Positions 16,288-25,050 of a stretch of 64,000 nt of DNA are shown piece by piece; position 1 is the stretch's first letter, and each line of letters starts with the position of its first letter. Source of the DNA: Paraburkholderia ultramafica (lineage in GTDB: Bacteria > Pseudomonadota > Gammaproteobacteria > Burkholderiales > Burkholderiaceae); the NCBI RefSeq assembly GCF_902859915.1, contig NZ_CADIKK010000010.1:1-64000 (forward strand). The letters are read 5' to 3'. Both the position numbers and the translations under genes were made by a program. Under the pieces are notes generated by a model. It saw only the letters and a program-made list of their open reading frames with translations. It did no database searches and had not been told where the DNA came from.

Positions 16288-17616
16288 ATGTCCAACGTTT
16301 TTCATCGTTCACCGAAGCAATCTCTGCCGGTTGCCGTCGCGGGCGACGGCATCGAAATCATCGACTCCACCGGCAAGCGCTATATCGACGCGTCCGGCGG
16401 CGCGGCCGTCTCATGTCTCGGCCACAGCAACCAGCGGGTGATCGACGCGATCAAGCGCCAGTCGCAACAGTTGCCGTACGCGCACACCTCGTTTTTCACC
16501 ACCGAGCCCGCCGAGGAGCTTGCTAACCGTCTCGTGGCAAGCGCGCCGGCGGGGCTCGAGCACGTGTACTTCGTGTCGGGCGGGTCGGAGGCGATCGAGG
16601 CGGCGTTGAAACTGGCGCGCCAGTATTTCGTCGAGAAGGGCGAAACGCAGCGCCGCCACTTCATCGCGCGTCGCCAGAGCTATCACGGCAACACGTTGGG
16701 GGCGCTCGCGATCGGTGGCAATGCGTGGCGCCGCGAGCCGTTCCTGCCGATCCTGATCGAAGCGCATCACGTGAGCCCGTGTTATGCATACCGCGAGCAG
16801 CGCGCCGACGAAACCGAGGAGGCCTTCGCGCAGCGTCTGGCCGATGAGCTCGAGCAGAAGATCCTCGAACTCGGCGCCGATACGGTGGCCGCGTTCGTCG
16901 CGGAAACGGTGGTGGGCGCGACGGCGGGCGCGGTGCCGCCGGTGCGCGAGTACTTCCGCAAGATTCGCGCGGTGTGCGATCGTTACGGCGTGCTGCTGAT
17001 TCTCGACGAGATCATGTCGGGCATGGGCCGCACCGGCTTCCTGTACGCGTGCGAAGAGGATGGCGTGGCGCCGGACCTGCTGACCATCGCGAAGGGGCTC
17101 GGTGCCGGCTATCAGCCGATCGGCGCGACGCTGGTGAGTGACCGCATTTATCAGACGATCGTCGGCGGCTCGGGCTTCTTTCAGCACGGTCATACGTATA
17201 TCGGCCACGCGACCGCCTGTGCGGCCGCGCTCGAAGTGCAACGCGTGATCGCGGAAGACAAGCTGCTGCCGAACGTGCTGGCGCGCGGCGAACAGTTGCG
17301 TGGTCGGCTGCGCGAGCACTATGCGCAGCATCCGCATATCGGCGACGTGCGCGGGCGCGGGCTGTTCGTCGGTGTCGAACTGGTCAGGGATCGCGCCAGC
17401 AAAACGCCGTTCGACGCGGGGCTGAAACTGCACGCGGCGATCCGGCGCGAAGCGTTCGCGCGTGGTCTGATGGTGTATCCGATGGGCGGCACGGTCGACG
17501 GCAGGATCGGCGATCATGTGCTGCTGGCGCCGCCGTTCATCTGCAGCGCGCGCGACATCGACGAGATTGTCGGCCGGCTGACTGACGCGATCGACGGCGC
17601 GCTGGCCGCCGTCTGA
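16288..17616 (+). CDS. Class III PLP-dependent aminotransferase
   Basis: 442 residues, the standard size. Fold-type I enzyme of the omega-transaminase group: FVSGGSEAIEAALKLARQYF near 95-115, RRQSYHGNTLGAL near 129, LILDEIMSGMGRTG with Asp240 binding the pyridine nitrogen, and Lys269 (LTIAKGLGAGYQP) forming the Schiff base with PLP. Moves an amino group between an amine or omega-amino acid and a keto acid; the substrate is not fixed by sequence. ATG 16288 has GAGGA at 16273-16277; an in-frame TTG at 16279 is less likely. It lies 33 bases after the C45 gene. Confidence 0.92.
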   Translation: MSNVFHRSPKQSLPVAVAGDGIEIIDSTGKRYIDASGGAAVSCLGHSNQRVIDAIKRQSQQLPYAHTSFFTTEPAEELANRLVASAPAGLEHVYFVSGGSEAIEAALKLARQYFVEKGETQRRHFIARRQSYHGNTLGALAIGGNAWRREPFLPILIEAHHVSPCYAYREQRADETEEAFAQRLADELEQKILELGADTVAAFVAETVVGATAGAVPPVREYFRKIRAVCDRYGVLLILDEIMSGMGRTGFLYACEEDGVAPDLLTIAKGLGAGYQPIGATLVSDRIYQTIVGGSGFFQHGHTYIGHATACAAALEVQRVIAEDKLLPNVLARGEQLRGRLREHYAQHPHIGDVRGRGLFVGVELVRDRASKTPFDAGLKLHAAIRREAFARGLMVYPMGGTVDGRIGDHVLLAPPFICSARDIDEIVGRLTDAIDGALAAV

Positions 17617-17648
17617 GCGATTCGACCACACCGCCATCCGCGAGAACG

Positions 17649-18206
17649 ATGATGACTGAGCGTTTGCCCCACTTCGACCTGTCCGCCGCCACGCCCGAAC
17701 AGAAAGGCGTGCTGGACGAAATTCTGTCCGGCCCGCGCGGCAATCTGAACGGGCCGTTTCTCGGCTGGATTCATAGCCCGGAGCTGGCGCAGCAGGCGCA
17801 GCGTCTGGGCGCGTTTTGCCGCTATCGGACCGGCTTGCCGCTGCGTCTGTCGGAGCTGGCGATCCTGGTGACCGCGGCGCGCTGGCAGGCGCAGGCCGAG
17901 TGGCACATCCACTATCCGATCGCGCTCGAAGCGGGCGTGGCCGAAGCGGATGCCGAGGCGATCCGGCAAGGGCGGCGCCCAGCGTTCGCGGACGCCGACG
18001 ACGCGCTGATCCACGACTTCGCGAGCGAGCTATATGACACAAAGCGCGTGTCGGATGCGACTTATACGAAAGCCGTCGACCGATTCGGGCATCAGGTGGT
18101 GATCAACCTGGTCGGCCTGCTCGGCTACTACGCGCTGGTGGCAATGACACTGAACGTGTTCGGCATGCGGGCGGTGGGGCAGGAGAGTTTGCCGTTCGCC
18201 GAGTAG
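17649..18206 (+). CDS. Carboxymuconolactone decarboxylase-like (AhpD-fold) protein
   Basis: 185 residues with the AhpD-like helical fold: LRLSELAILVTAARWQAQAE followed by WHIHYPIA, and a C-terminal VVINLVGLLGYYALVAMTLN. The CxxC thiols of true AhpD peroxidases are absent, while the E-W-x-H pattern of the CMD group is present. Third gene of the operon, 32 bases after the transaminase. It may act in ring or lactone degradation, or as an accessory enzyme; its reaction is not known. ATG 17652 is an equally possible start. Confidence 0.83.
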   Translation: MMTERLPHFDLSAATPEQKGVLDEILSGPRGNLNGPFLGWIHSPELAQQAQRLGAFCRYRTGLPLRLSELAILVTAARWQAQAEWHIHYPIALEAGVAEADAEAIRQGRRPAFADADDALIHDFASELYDTKRVSDATYTKAVDRFGHQVVINLVGLLGYYALVAMTLNVFGMRAVGQESLPFAE

Positions 18207-18302
18207 CGGATCGCGCCGCTGTGGCTCGGTCTCGACTGGAGCTGTTTGCAACGGCGCGGTTCAACTTTTCCGCCGCGCAACGCGCCTTACGCACTGCGCA
18301 AT

Positions 18303-18345
18303 AAAAAAAACGCCCCGGCTGCGAACTTCGCAACCGGGGCGTTTC
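18303..18345. terminator. Bidirectional intrinsic terminator
   Basis: CGCCCCGG (18311-18318) pairs with CCGGGGCG (18334-18341), extended by an inner TGCGA/TTCGCA stem. It is flanked by an A run at 18303-18310 and TTTCT on the other side. It sits between convergent genes and can serve both. Confidence 0.85.
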
Positions 18346-18409
18346 TGTCTGCCACTTGGACTTCATCTGCGTCTTGCTGACTACGCCGCCGACCGCGCGG
18401 CTTTACGGC

Positions 18410-18718
18410 TTACTGGCCGCGATAGGTCGAGAACAGACGTTGCTGCACCGAGGACGGCGCGCCGGCTGCCGACGAGCCGACATTCGACCCGCCTACGTCT
18501 TTCGAGCCTTGCGTCGAGGCAAGCATCGCCGCGTCGCTTTGCGGCACGGTCTTCGGATATTCGGTGTCGTTCTGATACAGGAGGCCCGCCTTTTGCGCGG
18601 CGACCAGTTCGCTGCGCACCTGTGTGCGGGTGACCGGGCCGTTTGCCTGCTGGGCGAACGAAACAGCCGGGATGATGAGAGCGGATGCGACGACAACTGC
18701 GGAAAGAAGCGATTTCAT
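18410..18718 (-). CDS. DUF4148 family exported protein
   Basis: 102 residues. MKSLLSAVVVASALIIPAVS followed by FAQQ is a signal peptide with cleavage after SFA. The mature part has the DUF4148 core VTRTQVRSELVAAQKAGLLY followed by QNDTEYPK. These small periplasmic proteins are abundant in Burkholderia and are of unknown function. ATG 18718 has GGAGG five bases upstream. Confidence 0.9.
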   Translation of the reverse strand: MKSLLSAVVVASALIIPAVSFAQQANGPVTRTQVRSELVAAQKAGLLYQNDTEYPKTVPQSDAAMLASTQGSKDVGGSNVGSSAAGAPSSVQQRLFSTYRGQ

Positions 18719-19094
18719 GATGACCTCCGGTATTCGATTGTTGAGAGATCGGTTTGAATCACATGTCCCGATCCGTTGAATCAAGTGTATTTCTTACGAG
18801 GTCGGCAAAAAAGCGGCTTTACGAGGAAAGATTGTTACCGTTTTTGATGTAATTCTTGAAATGGCTTCGGTGGTGCCCATTTGCCGGATCGTCACGACGC
18901 TGGCACACGGAAGCGCCTATGATGAAGTTCGGTCCAAGCCCGCGCCCGCAGCGCCGCGCGACGCCCCCGAAGGAAGTCCCCTTGGGGGACTCGCGACCGA
19001 TGCCTGAACCGCGAAACATCCGGGCGAGACCGTCGCGGCGGAGCATCATCTTCGGTCGTGGGACGCGCGATGCAGGGCACACCAGGAGAGAGCG
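18719..19094. other. Intergenic region between divergent DUF4148 and OsmC genes
   Basis: About 376 bases; no gene recognised. It should hold divergent promoters. Confidence 0.4.
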
Positions 19095-19520
19095 ATGAAG
19101 CGCAAGGCATCAGCAGTCTGGCAAGGCGGCCTGCAAGACGGCAAGGGCTCGATTTCCACCGACAGCGGCGTCCTCAAGGAGACCCAATACTCGTTTTCGA
19201 CACGCTTCGCGGATGGCATCGGCACGAATCCGGAAGAGCTGATTGCGGCTGCGCACGCGGGTTGTTTCTCGATGGCGTTGTCGGCGGAACTGGGCAAGGC
19301 CGGCATCACGCCCGAACGTATCGGCACCACCGCAACCGTCACGCTCGACAAGGACGGCGGCGGCTTTACGATCACCGCGGTGCATCTCGACGTGGCGGTG
19401 AAGATTCCCGGTGGCGACAAGGCCGCGTTCGAGAAGGCCACCGCGGATGCCAAGGCAGGTTGTCCGGTGTCCAAGGTCCTGAACGCGACGATCACGATGG
19501 ACGCGAAACTCGAAACCTGA
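19095..19520 (+). CDS. OsmC family peroxiredoxin
   Basis: 141 residues. Thiol peroxidase of the OsmC/Ohr fold, active on organic hydroperoxides in the cytoplasm. The two redox cysteines are present: Cys57 (AAHAGCFSMALS) and Cys123 (AGCPVSKVLNA). The N-terminus (KASAVWQGGLQDGKG, SFSTRF) matches the OsmC branch rather than Ohr. AGGAGAG precedes ATG 19095. It is monocistronic and followed by a good terminator. Confidence 0.92.
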   Translation: MKRKASAVWQGGLQDGKGSISTDSGVLKETQYSFSTRFADGIGTNPEELIAAAHAGCFSMALSAELGKAGITPERIGTTATVTLDKDGGGFTITAVHLDVAVKIPGGDKAAFEKATADAKAGCPVSKVLNATITMDAKLET

Positions 19521-19555
19521 GTTCGCGCGCCTTTCCCGGCAGTCACTGCGCGATG

Positions 19556-19593
19556 AAGCCGGCGACGGGGTAGAGCCCGCCGCCGGCTTTTTT
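19556..19593 (+). terminator. Intrinsic terminator after the OsmC gene
   Basis: AAGCCGGCG pairs with the CGCCGGCTT that follows a short loop, and the stem runs straight into a T tract ending near 19593. Confidence 0.85.
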
Positions 19594-19660
19594 ACGTGCC
19601 GATCGACATGCTTCACAACCGCTCATGACCGTTCCCTACGAAAATCCGGCCTTGAATTGT

Positions 19661-19674
19661 TGAACAGTTAGTCA
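19661..19674 (+). promoter_or_regulatory. Putative TetR operator (copy 1)
   Basis: TGAACAGTTAGTCA lies 12 bases before the TetR start. A related imperfect palindrome, TGAACGAATGGTCA, lies at 20344-20357 before the MFS gene. Conserved TGAAC and GTCA arms suggest one regulator bound at both. Confidence 0.55.
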
Positions 19675-19686
19675 TAATATCCACCC

Positions 19687-20325
19687 ATGAAGCAATCTGG
19701 CCATTCCAAGCAATCCGCGAAAAAAGCCGGCGACGTGTGTTCGCGAGGGCGGCCGCGCGAGTTCAACACGGACACCGTGTTGACGAGCGCGAGCCAGGTT
19801 TTCTGGAACCACGGCTATCACGCGACGTCGATCGACGACCTGTGCAAGGCCACCGGCCTGCTGCGCGGCAGTCTGTACGGCGTGTTCGGCGACAAGCACG
19901 GCATCATGCTCGCCGCGCTGGAGCACTACGCGGAAGGTTCGGTCGCGCGGCTCGCCGAGCGGCTGAACGCGCCGGTGCCGCCGGAAGAGGCGCTGCGCAA
20001 TGCTTTGCTGCACTATGCGCGGGTCGCATGCGCGCTGACTGGCGAGCGCAGTTGCTTCATCACCAACACCACGCTGGAAATGCAGCCGGATGACGAAGAA
20101 CTGCGCATCCGTGTCGCGGCGATTCAGCGCCGCATGGCGACGTTGTTGGCAGCGTCGGTGATTCGTGGCCAGGCGAGCGGCGCGTTCAATTCGACGCTCG
20201 ACGAAAAAGCGGTCGGTGATTTTCTGCTGTGCGTGATGCAGGGTCTGCGCGTCTTGGGGCGGGTCGCCCACAAGGAAGACGCGCTGAGCGGAATAGTGGA
20301 CGTCGCGATGCGCGCGCTCGTCTAA
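19687..20325 (+). CDS. TetR/AcrR family transcriptional regulator
   Basis: 212 residues. The N-terminal HTH at about residues 25-75 shows FNTDTVLTSASQVFWNHGYH, TSIDDLCKATGLLRGSLYG and the FGDKHGIMLAAL stretch typical of the YxxFxxK region. The C-terminal helical ligand-binding domain has Cys residues (ARVACALTGERSCFITN) and a GDFLLCVMQGLRVLGR helix of the TetR_C type found in AcrR/NemR-like members. Only 25 bases separate it from an MFS exporter gene, and related motifs lie before both, so it probably represses itself and the exporter and responds to an exported compound. Confidence 0.9.
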   Translation: MKQSGHSKQSAKKAGDVCSRGRPREFNTDTVLTSASQVFWNHGYHATSIDDLCKATGLLRGSLYGVFGDKHGIMLAALEHYAEGSVARLAERLNAPVPPEEALRNALLHYARVACALTGERSCFITNTTLEMQPDDEELRIRVAAIQRRMATLLAASVIRGQASGAFNSTLDEKAVGDFLLCVMQGLRVLGRVAHKEDALSGIVDVAMRALV

Positions 20326-20343
20326 ATTTTTTTGCCGAATTTT

Positions 20344-20357
20344 TGAACGAATGGTCA
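20344..20357 (+). promoter_or_regulatory. Putative TetR operator (copy 2) overlapping the MFS start
   Basis: TGAACGAATGGTCA matches the arms of the site at 19661-19674. It overlaps the first ATG of the MFS gene (20351), so binding could block initiation or a promoter inside the TetR gene; the functional start may be ATG 20357. Confidence 0.45.
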
Positions 20358-21913
20358 TGAATAGCGAAGCGATCAAGTCCGCTCCTGCGGCATTCGTTGG
20401 ACCCGTCGGCGCCACCGCGTGCGCGGTGAGCGCGACTTGTCCCGGCGCGGTGGCCGCCGGCGTCGCGGCCGCAGTGGCGGCGGAAAAAGCCGCGCCGCGC
20501 TTCAAACGCCAAGGGCTCGCGCTCGCCGTGCTGTTCGTCGGCGCGTTCCTCGCGCCGCTCGACTATTTCATCGTCAACCTGGCGCTGCCGTCGATCCGCA
20601 CCGGCCTGAACGCCAGCGACGCGCAATTGCAACTCGTGGTGTCCGCTTACGCGTCCGCCTACGCGGTGCTGCTGATCACGGGCGGCCGCCTCGGTGATCT
20701 GTTCGGCCGCCGCCGCATGTTCATGACGGGGATGGCGGCATTCGTGGTCGCGTCGGCGCTGTGCGGTTTCGCGACCAGCGGCCATATGCTGGTGACCGCG
20801 CGAATCGTGCAGGGCATCGCGGCCGCGGTGATGGCGCCGCAAGTGCTCGCGACGATTCGCGCGGTCGTGCCGCTGCATCAGCAGACCAAGGTGATGAGCC
20901 TGTACGGTTTCGTGTTCGGGCTGTCGTCGATCGTCGGCCAGCTGGGCGGCGGCGCGCTGATCACCTATCACCCGTTCGGACTCGACTGGCGCATCATCTT
21001 CCTGATCAATATTCCGATCGGCATTGCGGCGTTTATCGGCACGTGGAAGTTCGTGCCGGAGAATCAGCCGGCCACGCGCACCGGCGTCGACGTGAAGGGC
21101 GTCGCGCTGCTCTCCGCGGTGCTGCTGCTGGTCATCTACCCGATGACGCATGGCCGCGAAGCCGGCTGGCCCGCATGGACCTTCGTGATGTTCGCGCTCG
21201 CGATTCCCGCGTTCGCGCTGTTCGTGGCGACCGAGCGGCGAGTCGAGCGCGGCGGCGGCCATCCTCTGGTGGATCTGCAACTGTTCCGCAATCGGGCCTT
21301 CGCGCTGGGTCTCGTGCTCGCGTTCCTGTTCTACTGCAATAGCGCGTTCTTCCTGACCTACGGAATCTTCCTGCAAACCGGCCTGCACTGGACACCGCTC
21401 GCGTCGGGCATGGCGATCATGCCGTTCGCGATCGGCTTCGTGGTCGGGCCGCTGACCTCGCCCGTGGTGGTCAAGCGCATCGGCGGCCATGTGCTGACGC
21501 TGGGTTTTTCGATGATGACGGTCGGATTCGTGGTCACTGGGTGGTCTGCCACACAGTCAGCCACGCCGGATCTGCTGTTCTATTGCGGGCTGGTGTGCGC
21601 GGGCGTCGGTCACGGCTTGCTGTTGCCATCGATCATGCGCATCGTGCTGCTCGAAGTGGTGCCCGAGAAGGCGGGGCTAGCGTCGGGCGTGGTGTCGTCG
21701 ACGCTGCAGATCGGCTCGGCGTTCGGCACGGCGGCGATTAGCGGCGCGTTCTTCGGCGCGATCGGCGGCAGCGCGGCGCCCAGTGCGTACGCGCATGCGT
21801 TTCAGCTCAGCCTTGCGATCAACGCGCTGCTGATGTTCGTGTGTATTGGTTTGAGCGTACTGCTGGTGCGGCATCAGCAACTGGCGTTACGCCGCGCAGT
21901 GCAACCGGTTTGA
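20351..21913 (+). CDS. MFS transporter, DHA2 (EmrB/QacA) family
   Basis: 520 residues with about 14 hydrophobic segments. An unusual Ala-rich N-terminal 50 residues precede the first helix (ALAVLFVGAFLAPLDYFIVN). Motif A appears as GGRLGDLFGRRRMFM and a motif C-like stretch as GFVFGLSSIVGQLGGG. Proton-driven drug or solvent exporters belong here; the substrate is unknown. Two ATGs are possible (20351, 20357). It is controlled most likely by the adjacent TetR regulator. Confidence 0.9.
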   Translation: MVMNSEAIKSAPAAFVGPVGATACAVSATCPGAVAAGVAAAVAAEKAAPRFKRQGLALAVLFVGAFLAPLDYFIVNLALPSIRTGLNASDAQLQLVVSAYASAYAVLLITGGRLGDLFGRRRMFMTGMAAFVVASALCGFATSGHMLVTARIVQGIAAAVMAPQVLATIRAVVPLHQQTKVMSLYGFVFGLSSIVGQLGGGALITYHPFGLDWRIIFLINIPIGIAAFIGTWKFVPENQPATRTGVDVKGVALLSAVLLLVIYPMTHGREAGWPAWTFVMFALAIPAFALFVATERRVERGGGHPLVDLQLFRNRAFALGLVLAFLFYCNSAFFLTYGIFLQTGLHWTPLASGMAIMPFAIGFVVGPLTSPVVVKRIGGHVLTLGFSMMTVGFVVTGWSATQSATPDLLFYCGLVCAGVGHGLLLPSIMRIVLLEVVPEKAGLASGVVSSTLQIGSAFGTAAISGAFFGAIGGSAAPSAYAHAFQLSLAINALLMFVCIGLSVLLVRHQQLALRRAVQPV

Positions 21914-22399
21914 AAATGCGGTGCCGGTAATCGTTTTCAGTGGATGGTTTACCGGCATTATTGTGCAGATTAAACAAAGGCAGAATTAGACCCCTGGCAT
22001 ATTTACCGGTGAGTTATTCGTTCACAGGTAACTGCGATTTTCCAGGCTGACTGGAATAAACCCTGTGCGGCATTGCGTCATGGTTTGGATATGAAGAATG
22101 CGTGAGCGCATTTTCTACTTGCCGGCGATTTGCCCGCAGTAATTGGTGCCATCGTGCAGTGCCGCATGGGTGGCGGCTTGCCGCCGTATTCAGGGATTTT
22201 CCTGGTTTCAAGGAACGCGGACCCGGACGGGAAAGACATTCCAGTGCCGATGAAAACGGTATCAATAAAAAGCACTTGCCGCGGTTAAATTCAATTGTTA
22301 ATCTTTGCAAACTTTAGAGTCATCCCTCAGTAGATCCAAAGTCGAGAAACCCGGCGCAATGACTTAATCACGCTCAACGGTTCCGTAGGGGAAATAAAT
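21914..22399. other. Intergenic region with a hairpin, otherwise no gene
   Basis: About 486 bases of lower GC than the flanks. A hairpin with a 9-bp stem (TGCCGGTAA 21922-21930, TTACCGGCA 21949-21957) follows the MFS stop and may end transcription weakly. No coding content is recognised. Confidence 0.45.
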
Positions 22400-22672
22400 A
22401 TGCTGACCGCTACCATTGACGCATTCCAGACACCGCTAGCCGCGAGCTTCAACGTCGGCGACGTGGTCACGTTGAAGGAAGGAGGCCCGCGCATGACCGT
22501 GACATACGCAGGTCCGGTAGCGCTCAATCCCGGCGACTGGCTGATTTGCGAGTGGTTCGACGAATACGGCGAACTGCGCCGCGAGATGTTCACGCCCACC
22601 GGCGTGCGTGCCGAGCCTCGCTCGATTCCGGCCGGCTCTGTGCAGTGGCACCGGGTGGGCCGGGCGGCTTGA
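22400..22672 (+). CDS. DUF2158 (YodC-type) protein
   Basis: 90 residues. SFNVGDVVTLKEGGPRMTV and LICEWFDEYGELRREMF form the small SH3-like DUF2158 pattern, in which a short beta barrel contains the GD-V-x-LKSGGP-x-M-TV signature. Function is unknown. AGGGGAA precedes ATG 22400. A convergent Imm-type gene follows. Confidence 0.82.
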   Translation: MLTATIDAFQTPLAASFNVGDVVTLKEGGPRMTVTYAGPVALNPGDWLICEWFDEYGELRREMFTPTGVRAEPRSIPAGSVQWHRVGRAA

Positions 22673-22778
22673 GTTTACTGAATCAACTGAACGAGCTGAG
22701 CGGCGGCCGGTGAATCGGCCGCGTGTTCGGCCGCGCCATTGCGCCGGCCATGTTCCCGGCTGACCCGCACCAATAGAA

Positions 22779-23090
22779 TCAATTCTCCGGGCGATCCCGC
22801 GCCGACGCGCGTTTCTGCACGCGCGCCATCAGCGCGGACGAGAACGCGCGCATCCCAACCATCTTCCGCGTCTGCACCACTTCGCCCGCGATGTTCTTCG
22901 GCGGGTTCGGCTGCAACGACCAGTAGAGCGCGAGCAGCCAGCCGAACACGGTCCAGCCGAGGCATGCGTTGAAGAGCGCCAGCGTCAGCACGTCGTGGCG
23001 CTTGCGCCGGTCCGCGAGAATGGCCGGCAGGAAATACAGCGCCAGTGCGAACACCGCGGCGATGACCTGGACGATCACGTTGCCACCCAT
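22779..23090 (-). CDS. Superinfection immunity (Imm_superinfect) family protein
   Basis: 103 residues with two membrane segments (VIAAVFALALYFLPAIL and ACLGWTVFGWLLALYWSL) separated by the conserved ADRRKRHDVLTLALFN loop. The family takes its name from the phage T4 Imm protein, which blocks DNA entry by a second phage, but chromosomal members are common and mostly untested. ATG 23090 has GGGAG eight bases upstream. A truncated relative lies at 11968. Tail residues after NIAGEVVQTRK are basic. Confidence 0.8.
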   Translation of the reverse strand: MGGNVIVQVIAAVFALALYFLPAILADRRKRHDVLTLALFNACLGWTVFGWLLALYWSLQPNPPKNIAGEVVQTRKMVGMRAFSSALMARVQKRASARDRPEN

Positions 23091-23331
23091 GACACAGCTC
23101 CCGATGCGCGATGTATGCAGCGATTGTCGCGCGATTGTTTAATTTACGCAGCGGCGCTGCGTACCGCTCGACACGCAGGCCGCTTCATCGTTCGCGCTCG
23201 CTCGCGCGTGGTTCGCTCAATGCCCGTGAGCCGTCGCGACACATCCCGGATGGGCGCGAAGGGGTTCAGCCGATCCTGCATCAGGACTATCATGGCCGTT
23301 TCGACTGAACAGAACCGCCAGGACCGCCATC

Positions 23332-24795
<1,464 letters not shown>

Positions 24796-25050
24796 GCGTT
24801 GTGGGCTGAGTTGTGCTGACTTGTCCTGCTTGTTCTCGTTCGTTTGTTTTGAACCCGTCACTCACGCCGAGACTTTGAATGACCGAAAACCAGACTGCTC
24901 AACTCGCAACGCGAAACCGACGGCATTCCGGTCGACCCGGCCACGTCGACGCAGATTCGCGAGGGCGGCGCTGGCCGTCGGGATGAGCGACGAAGAAGCA
25001 GGGCGCTGGGGCGGCCTGTTGCGATAAAGGCCGCAAAGGCAACGCCCAGC

